Shown one piece after another: positions 58,425 to 64,000 of a stretch of DNA of 64,000 bases. The position numbers and the translations under genes were made by a program. The DNA comes from Actinospineispora acaciae DSM 45401 (GTDB taxonomy: Bacteria > Actinomycetota > Actinomycetes > Mycobacteriales > Pseudonocardiaceae). Position 1 is the stretch's first letter; the number at the start of each line of letters is the position of its first letter. The notes below the pieces were generated by a model. That model was given only the letters and a program-made list of their open reading frames with translations, did no database searches and had not been told where the DNA came from. The stretch covers positions 248,001-312,000 of the forward strand of contig NZ_JIAI01000007.1 of the NCBI RefSeq assembly GCF_000620785.1, written 5' to 3'.

Positions 58425-58447
58425 ACATTGAACCGAATACTCAATGT
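58425..58447. promoter_or_regulatory. ACATTGA-N9-TCAATGT dyad upstream of the RpiR gene
   Basis: ACATTGA (58425-58431) and TCAATGT (58441-58447) are exact inverse copies 9 bp apart, in an AT-rich patch. It lies 68 bp upstream of the RpiR start, where the promoter of the whole minus-strand operon must be, and is the best candidate for the RpiR operator. From here to 59805 there is no intact gene, only the remnants listed next. Confidence 0.7.
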
Positions 58448-58515
58448 AGTGCGGCGACGCTAAGGCGTCGTCCCGCCCGCTGTCAACCCCGACTTGGCTG
58501 GTCCACCGCCTCGGC

Positions 58516-58665
58516 TCAACCCACCGCGACCGACCCGCTCGCCACGGCCAGCCACCCGGCGCCGTCCTCGGCCGAGGCCACGTCCAACCCGAGGATCTCG
58601 CGGTGCCCGTCAGCGTTGACGACTCGGCCGTCCTCACACACCTTCACGGTCATCGCGTCGACCCA
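58516..58665 (-). pseudogene. Remnant of an IS256-family (mutator-type) transposase
   Basis: The minus-strand frame from 58665 to the TGA at 58518-58516 reads WVDAMTVKVCEDGRVV directly followed by NADGHREILGLDVASAEDGA. This is the catalytic-core stretch of IS256-type transposases (family form: DA-YVKVRE-GRVV, about seven residues, then VNADG-REVLG-D). The residues between GRVV and NADG are missing and both ends are gone. About 50 codons survive, and no terminal repeats are visible. Confidence 0.6.
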
Positions 58666-58669
58666 CGCC

Positions 58670-59040
58670 GGCGCTGGGCCAGCGGTCATCGATCCATCGT
58701 CCCCAGTCCGCGTACGGGCCGGGCGGGGACATCGTGGCGGCGCCGGCCTGCTCCGGCTCGTCCGGCTCCTCGAACGTCGCCCGCCAGTCCGTGAGGTCCT
58801 TCGCGGTGATCTCCCAGGTCTCCTCCGGGGTGGCCTGCCACCGAGCCGATACCCGTTCGAGCTGGTCCTGAGGGTCGACCGGCAGGTAGACGGTGCGGGC
58901 GGTGGCGCCGACCGAGCGAGCCAGCCAGTGCAGCGCCGCCCGCTCCGCCCGGTTCCAGAAGCCGAAGTCGAGCACCGCGTTGACGTCCAGCTTCAGCGCC
59001 TCGACGGCCGTCCAGATCAGCCGCCCTTCCACGACGTCCC
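58670..59040 (-). pseudogene. C-terminal half of a P-loop kinase-like ATPase, 5' end lost
   Basis: The frame reads VVEGRLIWTAVEALKLDVNAVLDFGFWNRAERAAL in sections, then TARTVYLPVDPQDQL and WEITAKDLTDWRATFEEP, ending near DRWPSAG. This is the second half of small AAA/zeta-toxin-like kinases common in actinobacteria; the Walker A half that should precede VEGRLIW is missing. After about 58670 the frame runs into the transposase remnant. At the other end it abuts a truncated SDR in the opposite direction. It is probably not functional. Confidence 0.65.
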
Positions 59041-59043
59041 GCC

Positions 59044-59681
59044 TGCCGTCGGACCCGGGCCACGCTCGACACCGCCCGGGAGAAGCTCGGCGAGAACGCG
59101 GTCGCCGTCCGCGGCGACATGTCGTCGCTGCGTGACATCGACGCGCTGGCTGCCCAGGTCAAAACCGAGTTCGGCACCATCAACGCGCTGTTCGTGAGCG
59201 CCGCGATCCCCGGCTTCGCGCCGTTCGAGTCGATGCCCGAACAGACCTACGACGAGCTGTTCGCGATCAACGCCAAGGGCCCGTACTTCACCGTCCAGAA
59301 GCTCGTCCCGCTGCTCGCCGAGGGAAGCGGCGTGGTGCTCGCCACCTCGGCCGCGAGCGCGCTGAGCGTCCCCATGCTCAGCGCCTACGCCGCCACCAAG
59401 GCGGCCCTGCGCTCCATGACCCGCACCCTCGCCAGCGAGCTGCTCCCGCGCAAGGTGCGCGTCAACGCGGTCAGCCCGGGCCCCATCGACACCGGCGTCC
59501 TGGAGCGGACGCTGCCCGGGAGGCGGCCGAGCAGACCAAGGCGCAGTGGATCGAGATGAACCCGATGCGGCGGTTCGGAGACCCCCTCGAGGTCGCCAAG
59601 CTCGTCGCGTTCCTCGCCTTCGAGGCCACCTTCACCACAGGGGCCGAGGTTCCGGTGGACGGAGGAAGCTCTCAGCTCTGA
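59044..59681 (+). pseudogene. SDR-family oxidoreductase pseudogene (5' truncated, frameshifted)
   Basis: From about 59053 the frame reads TLDTAREKLGENAVAVRGDMSSL, in sections continuing to NAKGPYFTVQKLVPLL, the catalytic ATSAASAL and Tyr-x3-Lys in AYAATKAAL, and VNAVSPGPIDTG. The cofactor loop (TGxxxGIG), about 45 residues, is missing. At 59518-59521 (LPG) the reading shifts by one base; the next frame continues EAAEQTKAQWIEMNP to VPVDGGSSQL and TGA 59681. A one-base deletion in CCCGG(C)GAGG explains the shift. A shorter open frame from ATG 59119 exists but lacks the cofactor site. Confidence 0.8.
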
Positions 59682-59805
59682 GGAGGTGCACCCGTTCGGA
59701 GTACTGCCCGATCGGGTGACCGGTGAGGCAAGATGCGGCCAGCGATCCGCACCGGGGCGGGCAGCCGGCCCTACCCCCGCGCGCGGCGGTGACCGGAGGT
59801 GGGCC

Positions 59806-61128
59806 GTGGCCGCACTGTCGACGACCGACGAACGAGGAGCGCGCCGCAGGGCGGTGGTGGCCAGCACCGTGGGCACGACCATCGAGTGGTACGACTTCTT
59901 CCTCTACGGAACCGCCGCCGCGCTGGTGTTCCCGAAGCTCTACTTCCCCGGCCAGAACCAGTTCGTCGGGGTGCTGGCCGCGTTCGCCACCTACTTCGTG
60001 GGGTTCGCCGCGCGGCCGATCGGCGCCGCGATCTTCGGCCACTACGGCGACCGGGTCGGGCGCAAGACCACGCTGATCGCCACCCTGCTGCTGATGGGGA
60101 TCAGCACGTTCGTCATCGGGCTCATCCCCGGCTACGAGGCGATCGGCGCGCTGGCGCCGGTGCTGCTGGTGCTGATGCGCATCGGGCAGGGCCTCGGCGT
60201 CGGCGGCGAGTGGGGCGGGTCGGTGCTGCTGGCCATGGAGTGGGGGCACGGCGAGCGGCGCGGGCTGTTCGCGAGCTGGCCGCAGTTCGGGGTGCCGATG
60301 GGGCTGCTGCTGTCCACCGGGATCGTCAGCCTGATGAGCGCGCTGACCGGCCCCGCGTTCCTGACCTGGGGTTGGCGGGTGCCGTTCCTGCTGTCCGCGG
60401 TGCTGATCGGGATCGGGCTCTACGTCCGGCTGCGGGTGCTGGAGAGCCCGGCGTTCGAGCGGGTCAAGGCCGAGCGCAAGGTGGCCCGCCAGCCGGTCTG
60501 GGAGGTGTTCAGGACCCAGCCGAAGGAGATCTTCGTCTCCGCGTTCGTGCGGCTGTCCGAGCAGGCGCCGTTCTACCTGTTCATCACGTTCGTGCTGGAC
60601 TACACCACCCGCCAGCTCAAGCTCCCGCGCGGCGAGATGCTCAACTACACGATGGTCGCCGCCGCGATCGGGCTGGTCACCATCCCGGTGTTCGGGCACC
60701 TCTCGGACCGGTTCGGGCGGCGGCTGATCTACGGCATCGGCATCGTCGGCGTCGGGGTGTTCGCGTTCCCGTACTACGCGCTGCTGGACACCAAGGTGGG
60801 CGGGCTGGTGCTGCTCGCGATCGTGCTCTCGCTGGTGTTCCACGACATGCAGTACGGCCCGCAGGCCGCGCTCATCGCCGAGACGTTCGGCACTAACGTC
60901 CGCTACAGCGGCGCCGGGATCGGCTACCAGCTCGCGTCCGTGATCGCCGGCGGCCCGGCCCCGCTGATCGCGGCGTGGCTGCTCAACGCGACCGGGTCCA
61001 GCTTCTGGATCAGCTGGTACATCGTGGGCTGCGCGGTGGTCTCGATGACCGCGCTGCTGATGATGCCCAACCGCTCCCAACTGGCGGGACGGACCGGCGA
61101 GCAGGACGATCGGGCGGTCACCGGGTAG
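59806..61128 (+). CDS. MHS-family MFS transporter (shikimate/proline-betaine type)
   Basis: 440 aa metabolite:H+ symporter. VASTVGTTIEWYDFFLYGTAAAL is the hallmark first helix; GFAARPIGAAIFGHYGDRVGRK is the long loop 2-3 motif, and GLGVGGEWGGSVLLAMEW marks helix 5. GTG 59806 has GGAGG 6 nt upstream; the frame is open from 59686. It imports an organic acid or betaine with protons. The SDR gene follows after 20 nt, so they share an operon and probably a substrate. Confidence 0.9.
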   Translation: MAALSTTDERGARRRAVVASTVGTTIEWYDFFLYGTAAALVFPKLYFPGQNQFVGVLAAFATYFVGFAARPIGAAIFGHYGDRVGRKTTLIATLLLMGISTFVIGLIPGYEAIGALAPVLLVLMRIGQGLGVGGEWGGSVLLAMEWGHGERRGLFASWPQFGVPMGLLLSTGIVSLMSALTGPAFLTWGWRVPFLLSAVLIGIGLYVRLRVLESPAFERVKAERKVARQPVWEVFRTQPKEIFVSAFVRLSEQAPFYLFITFVLDYTTRQLKLPRGEMLNYTMVAAAIGLVTIPVFGHLSDRFGRRLIYGIGIVGVGVFAFPYYALLDTKVGGLVLLAIVLSLVFHDMQYGPQAALIAETFGTNVRYSGAGIGYQLASVIAGGPAPLIAAWLLNATGSSFWISWYIVGCAVVSMTALLMMPNRSQLAGRTGEQDDRAVTG

Positions 61129-61148
61129 TCGAGTGCGAGGAGGACGCC

Positions 61149-61925
61149 GTGACGGGGCTGGCGAGTGGACGGGTGGCGCTGGTCACCGGCGGCAGCAGGG
61201 GCATCGGCCGGGGCATCGCGCTGCGGCTGGCCGCCGAGGGCGCGGACGTGGCCGTCAACTACCGGCGCGACGCCGAGGCCGCCGAGGCGGTGGTCGCCGA
61301 GATCAGGGCGGCCGGGCGCAAGGCGTCGGCGTTCCAGGCCTCGGTGGACGACCCGGAGGCGGACCGGGCGATGGTCGAGGCGGTGCTCGCGGAGTTCGGC
61401 GCGGTGGACATCCTGGTGCACAGCGCCGGGATCGCCAGCCGGGGCCGCCCGGTCGCCGAGACCGACCCCGGCGAACCGCTCAAGCTGATGTCCACCCACG
61501 CCTTCGCCGCGCACCACCTGTGCCGGCTGCTGGTCCCCCAGATGCGCGCGCTGCCCAGGGGCGACGTGGTGCTGATCTCCAGCACGGCCGGGGCGAACCC
61601 GATGCCGAACGGCGCGCCGTACTCGATGGCCAAGGCGGCGCTGGAGGCCCTCGCCGGCTCGCTCGCCGGGGAGGAGCTGGCGCACGGCATCCGGGTGAAC
61701 GTGGTCGCGCCCGGCCTGGTCGTGACGGACATGGGCGACCGGCTCGCGCACGCCCTCGCCGGCGTGCCCGACGCCACCGCCCTGGACCAGACCCACCCGC
61801 TGGGCCGCATCTGCCGCCCCGAGGACGTCGCCGACGCGGTGGCCTTCCTGGTCTCCACCCCGTACGTCACCCGCCAGCGGATCACCGTGGACGGCGGCAC
61901 CTCCCCGCTCGCCGGCCTCCGCTAG
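61149..61925 (+). CDS. SDR-family oxidoreductase
   Basis: 258 aa classical SDR. Cofactor loop TGGSRGIGRG, AVNYRRDAEAAEA for NADP preference, HSAGIASRG in the NNAG position, Ser in LISSTAGANP and Tyr-x3-Lys in YSMAKAALE, then VNVVAPGLVVTDMG and the C-terminal TVDGGTSPLAG. GTG 61149 follows GAGGAGG with a 6-nt spacer. Downstream of the MHS transporter, it likely oxidises or reduces the imported compound. Ends one base before hairpin copy 5. Confidence 0.9.
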   Translation: MTGLASGRVALVTGGSRGIGRGIALRLAAEGADVAVNYRRDAEAAEAVVAEIRAAGRKASAFQASVDDPEADRAMVEAVLAEFGAVDILVHSAGIASRGRPVAETDPGEPLKLMSTHAFAAHHLCRLLVPQMRALPRGDVVLISSTAGANPMPNGAPYSMAKAALEALAGSLAGEELAHGIRVNVVAPGLVVTDMGDRLAHALAGVPDATALDQTHPLGRICRPEDVADAVAFLVSTPYVTRQRITVDGGTSPLAGLR

Positions 61926-61926
61926 A

Positions 61927-61972
61927 CCCGTGAGTGGTTAGCGTTGTCATAGCAACGCTAACCACTCACGGG
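61927..61972. repeat. 46-nt hairpin element, copy 5
   Basis: Arms as in copy 3 (CCCGTGAGTGGTTAGCGTTG and its complement) with loop TCATAG. It starts one base after the TAG of the SDR gene and ends 30 bp before the VOC gene. In transcript orientation it is identical over 46 nt to copy 3 downstream of tex, 30 kb away. Confidence 0.9.
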
Positions 61973-62002
61973 TTGTCGGGCGGTGCTGCCAGGCTGTGCG
62001 CC

Positions 62003-62500
62003 ATGACGAACGGAGTTCCGGAGCGCTACGCGCGGGTCAACGCCTGGGTGATCAGCCCTGACACCGACGCGGAGGTGCGGTTCCTGACCGAGGCGTTCGG
62101 GGCCGGGGAGACGCCGGGTTCACGCGTGCTCGACGCCGACGGGCGGATCGGGCACGTCGAGGTCGAGATCGGCGACAGCGTCATCATGCTCTTCGACAGC
62201 AAGCCTGACTGGCCGCCCACGCCTTCCCACCTGCGAATATACGTCGACGACATCGCCGCGACGGTCGAGCGGGCGGTCGCGGCCGGCGCGCGCGTGGTGA
62301 CCCGCCCGACCGGGCTGGCGTTCGGCGAGATCGTCTCCCGGGTGCGCGACCCGCAGGGGCACCTGTGGTGGCTGCACGAGCGGGTCGAGGACGTCGCGCC
62401 CGACGAGCTGGGCCGCCGGTTCGCCGACCCCGCCGCACAGGAGGCGATGGCCTACGTCCAGAGCAGCCTGGCCGAGGAGATGCGCGCCGGCCGGCGCTAG
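62003..62500 (+). CDS. VOC-family (glyoxalase/PhnB-like) protein
   Basis: 165 aa. RVNAWVISPDTDAEVRFLTEAFGAGE is the first beta-alpha-beta unit of PhnB/YdeO-like VOC proteins; HVEVEIGDSVIMLFD, HLRIYVDDIAATVERAVAAGA and VRDPQGHLWWLHE follow. Its role could be a small dioxygenase, isomerase or resistance protein; metal ligands are not certain. ATG 62003. The 3' end overlaps the convergent LLM gene by 4 bp. Confidence 0.85.
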   Translation: MTNGVPERYARVNAWVISPDTDAEVRFLTEAFGAGETPGSRVLDADGRIGHVEVEIGDSVIMLFDSKPDWPPTPSHLRIYVDDIAATVERAVAAGARVVTRPTGLAFGEIVSRVRDPQGHLWWLHERVEDVAPDELGRRFADPAAQEAMAYVQSSLAEEMRAGRR

Positions 62501-63495
62501 ACGTGCGTGGCCAGCTCGCAGAGGAAGTCGACCTGGTCGGACGGGGTGAACGCGGCGCCGTGCGGCGGGACCATGGCCAGCGTGGCGATCTCGACGCCGG
62601 CGTCCAGGTAGGCCCGCACCCGGCGCGCGCAGGTGCTCGGCGAGCCGATCAGGAACAGGTCGGAGACCACCTCGTCGGGGATCACCTCGACGGCCTTGGC
62701 CCGGTCGCCGCGCTCCCAGGCTGCCTGCATCTCGGCGAGCAGCTCGCCGCGTCCGAGCCAGGACTGGAAGTTCGCGTACACCGGCACGGTGAGATAGGCG
62801 GCGATCATCCGGCGGGCGGACAGCGCGGCGCCGTCCCCCTCCCCCGGCACCACGAACACCCTGGCCTGCACGGACAGCGGCTCCGGCAGCGCGCGCTCCA
62901 CCCCGTCGGCGGCGGCGCGGACCCGAGGCATGTCGGTCGCGGCCAGGAAGTTCAGCGCGACGCCGTCCGCCTCGGCGGCGGCCAGCCGCTGCATGCGCGG
63001 CCCGAGCGCGGCCACCACCAGCGCGGGCGGGCGCCGCGGCGGCATGGCCAGCTTGAAGTCCTCGACGCCCAGCGCGGCGGCGGAGTCGCCGGCCGCCGAG
63101 GCCCGCTGGCCGGACAGCGTGGCGCGCAGCACCCGCAGCGTGTGCGCCACCCGGGAGTACGGCCGCTCGAACGGGATGCCGTTCCAGCCCTGGACGATCC
63201 GGTCCGAGCCGGCCCCGATGCCGAACCGCGCGCGCCCCGGCGCCACCTCCGCCAGCGCGGCCGCCGTGCTCGCCATGATCGACGGCCCCCGGGTGAACGC
63301 GGAGAGCACCGAGACGGACAGGGTCAGGTCCGGCCGCCAGGACGAGGCGAGGACCAGCGGGGTTAGCCCGTCGTACCCGTTGGACTCCCCGGTGGACACC
63401 TCCCCGATCCCCGCCTCGGCCAGCCGCTCCACCGCGTCCCGATGCTGGCGCAGCGGCAGACCGGGGATCGGCAGCGTGACTCCGACCAGGCTCAT
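62497..63495 (-). CDS. LLM-class (probably F420-dependent) oxidoreductase
   Basis: 332 aa luciferase-like TIM barrel. SLVGVTLPIPGLPLRQHRDAV, TGESNGYDGLTPLVLAS, the active-site loop around GRARFGIGAGS and PALVVAALGPRMQRLAAAEADG are typical of mycobacterial and actinobacterial F420-dependent members (MSMEG-type TIGR03617/TIGR03857 groups). ATG 63495 has AAGGGA upstream; the longer frame to 63636 crosses the divergent promoter. It probably reduces or oxidises a small metabolite with F420. Confidence 0.87.
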   Translation of the reverse strand: MSLVGVTLPIPGLPLRQHRDAVERLAEAGIGEVSTGESNGYDGLTPLVLASSWRPDLTLSVSVLSAFTRGPSIMASTAAALAEVAPGRARFGIGAGSDRIVQGWNGIPFERPYSRVAHTLRVLRATLSGQRASAAGDSAAALGVEDFKLAMPPRRPPALVVAALGPRMQRLAAAEADGVALNFLAATDMPRVRAAADGVERALPEPLSVQARVFVVPGEGDGAALSARRMIAAYLTVPVYANFQSWLGRGELLAEMQAAWERGDRAKAVEVIPDEVVSDLFLIGSPSTCARRVRAYLDAGVEIATLAMVPPHGAAFTPSDQVDFLCELATHV

Positions 63496-63605
63496 CCGGC
63501 ATCCCTTCGTTCGAGGTGATCGCACTCTAAGTCGACCGCCGCCGGCCGGCGAGCCGAGCCCGCGGTGGTTACGATCGCCGGCAGCCGAGCGACCCGGGGG
63601 CCGCC

Positions 63606-64000
63606 GTGACCGAGCCCGAACAGCTGCGCCTCGCACTGGTCACAGCGCTGGCCGCCGTGCTCGACACCGCCCCGGCCGAGATCACCGACCTGCGCCGGCT
63701 ACCCGGCGGCGCCAGCCGGGAAACCTGGGCGTTCACCGCGCGCACCGGCGACGGCGAGCGCCGGCTGGTGCTGCGCCGCGACCCGCCGAACGCGCCGCGA
63801 CCCCGGGACATGGCCCAGGAGGCCGCCGTGCTCGACGCCGCCGCCCGCGCCGGCGTCCCGGTGCCCGCGCTGCACGCGCGCGGCGACGGCTCGGACGGGG
63901 TGGGCAGCCCGTACCTGCTGATGGACTACCTGGACGGCGAGACGATCCCGCGCCGGCTGCTGCGCGAGCCGAGGTGGGAACGGGCTCGCACCGGGCTGGC
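63606..64000 (+). CDS. Phosphotransferase (aminoglycoside-phosphotransferase-fold) family protein, 3' end outside window
   Basis: 131 codons visible from GTG 63606 to the window edge without a stop. LRRLPGGASRETWAF is the nucleotide loop of the APH/choline kinase fold, LVLRRDPPNAPRP holds the ATP-binding region, EAAVLDAAARAGVPVP is the following helix, and SPYLLMDYLDGETIP the hinge. Actinobacterial members of this kind often sit next to acyl-CoA dehydrogenases and act on unknown hydroxyl compounds; few are resistance enzymes. Divergent from the LLM gene with a 110-bp gap. Confidence 0.82.
   Translation, partial: MTEPEQLRLALVTALAAVLDTAPAEITDLRRLPGGASRETWAFTARTGDGERRLVLRRDPPNAPRPRDMAQEAAVLDAAARAGVPVPALHARGDGSDGVGSPYLLMDYLDGETIPRRLLREPRWERARTGL

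Noticed and set aside
58158..58637. Minus-strand open frame of 159 codons upstream of the RpiR gene
   Set aside because: Covers the operator and the transposase remnant in another frame; composition is non-protein-like.
59119..59559. Possible intact short SDR gene starting at ATG 59119
   Set aside because: The cofactor-binding N-terminus is absent and the natural C-terminus is only reached by a frameshift, so it is treated as a pseudogene.

Overview
The window is a 64 kb chromosomal segment of a very high-GC, gene-dense Gram-positive actinomycete. Supporting signs are frequent GTG starts, start/stop overlaps of the ATGA and GTGA type, leaderless-looking promoters, an F420-type LLM oxidoreductase, a MarR-GNAT fusion, many TetR/MarR/GntR regulators and a MatB-type malonyl-CoA synthetase very close to the Streptomyces enzyme. 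The genus cannot be read from the sequence; a Pseudonocardiales- or Streptosporangiales-like genome is my inference. No rRNA, tRNA or CRISPR array was seen.

Layout. 1-8.7 kb: the end of a TPR-type regulator, then a five-gene catabolic operon (NCS1 permease, HyuA-like protein, three tandem former-DUF917 proteins) closed by a PucR regulator. 8.7-16.2 kb: a divergent LysR/NTF2-lipoprotein pair, a PQQ-type sugar dehydrogenase, a P450 divergent from a MarR-GNAT regulator, CopC and an aldo/keto reductase. 16.2-22.2 kb: an AbiEi/DUF559-like gene bracketed by two near-identical hairpins, a gamma-glutamyltransferase-like protein, a FabG-like SDR, and a DHA2-type MFS pump divergent from its TetR regulator. 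22.2-26.3 kb: an operon matching the parts list of E. coli yegTUVW (GntR, ADP-ribosylglycohydrolase, permease, PfkB kinase). 26.3-34.5 kb: a KhtTU-like cation/proton antiporter, a Bcr-type exporter, a UPF0016/GDT1 protein fused to an ICMT-like domain under a yybP-ykoY (Mn2+) riboswitch, an orphan MacB-like permease, and Tex. 34.5-47.3 kb: HAD phosphatase, NTF2-like protein, paired acyl-CoA dehydrogenases, a flavin-reductase/IclR-effector fusion, GNAT, VOC, MatB, alpha/beta hydrolases, TetR, aldehyde dehydrogenase and an NAD-binding dehydrogenase. 47.4-50.8 kb: an FAD monooxygenase, a cofactor-free Hod/AqdC-type 2,4-dioxygenase and an MFS protein, which together look like a quinolone-degradation (possibly quorum-quenching) operon.

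50.8-58.4 kb is the most coherent system: one minus-strand operon (RpiR regulator, uridine-phosphorylase-like enzyme, fused EcfA-EcfA', MtnA-like isomerase, EcfT, EcfS, class II aldolase, cytidine deaminase). The genes predict import of pyrimidine nucleosides, deamination, phosphorolysis to (deoxy)ribose-1-phosphate, isomerisation to a 1-phosphoketose and aldol cleavage to DHAP plus a two-carbon aldehyde. This would bypass phosphopentomutase.

58.5-59.7 kb is a scar: an IS256-like transposase remnant, the C-terminal half of a P-loop kinase, and a 5'-truncated, frameshifted SDR. 59.8-64 kb: an MHS-type transporter with an SDR, a VOC protein, an LLM oxidoreductase and the start of a phosphotransferase. 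Five 46-nt hairpins of one sequence family (about 16.2, 17.3, 32.0, 38.2 and 61.9 kb) sit just after stop codons; their arms have changed together, which indicates selection on the folded RNA or cruciform.
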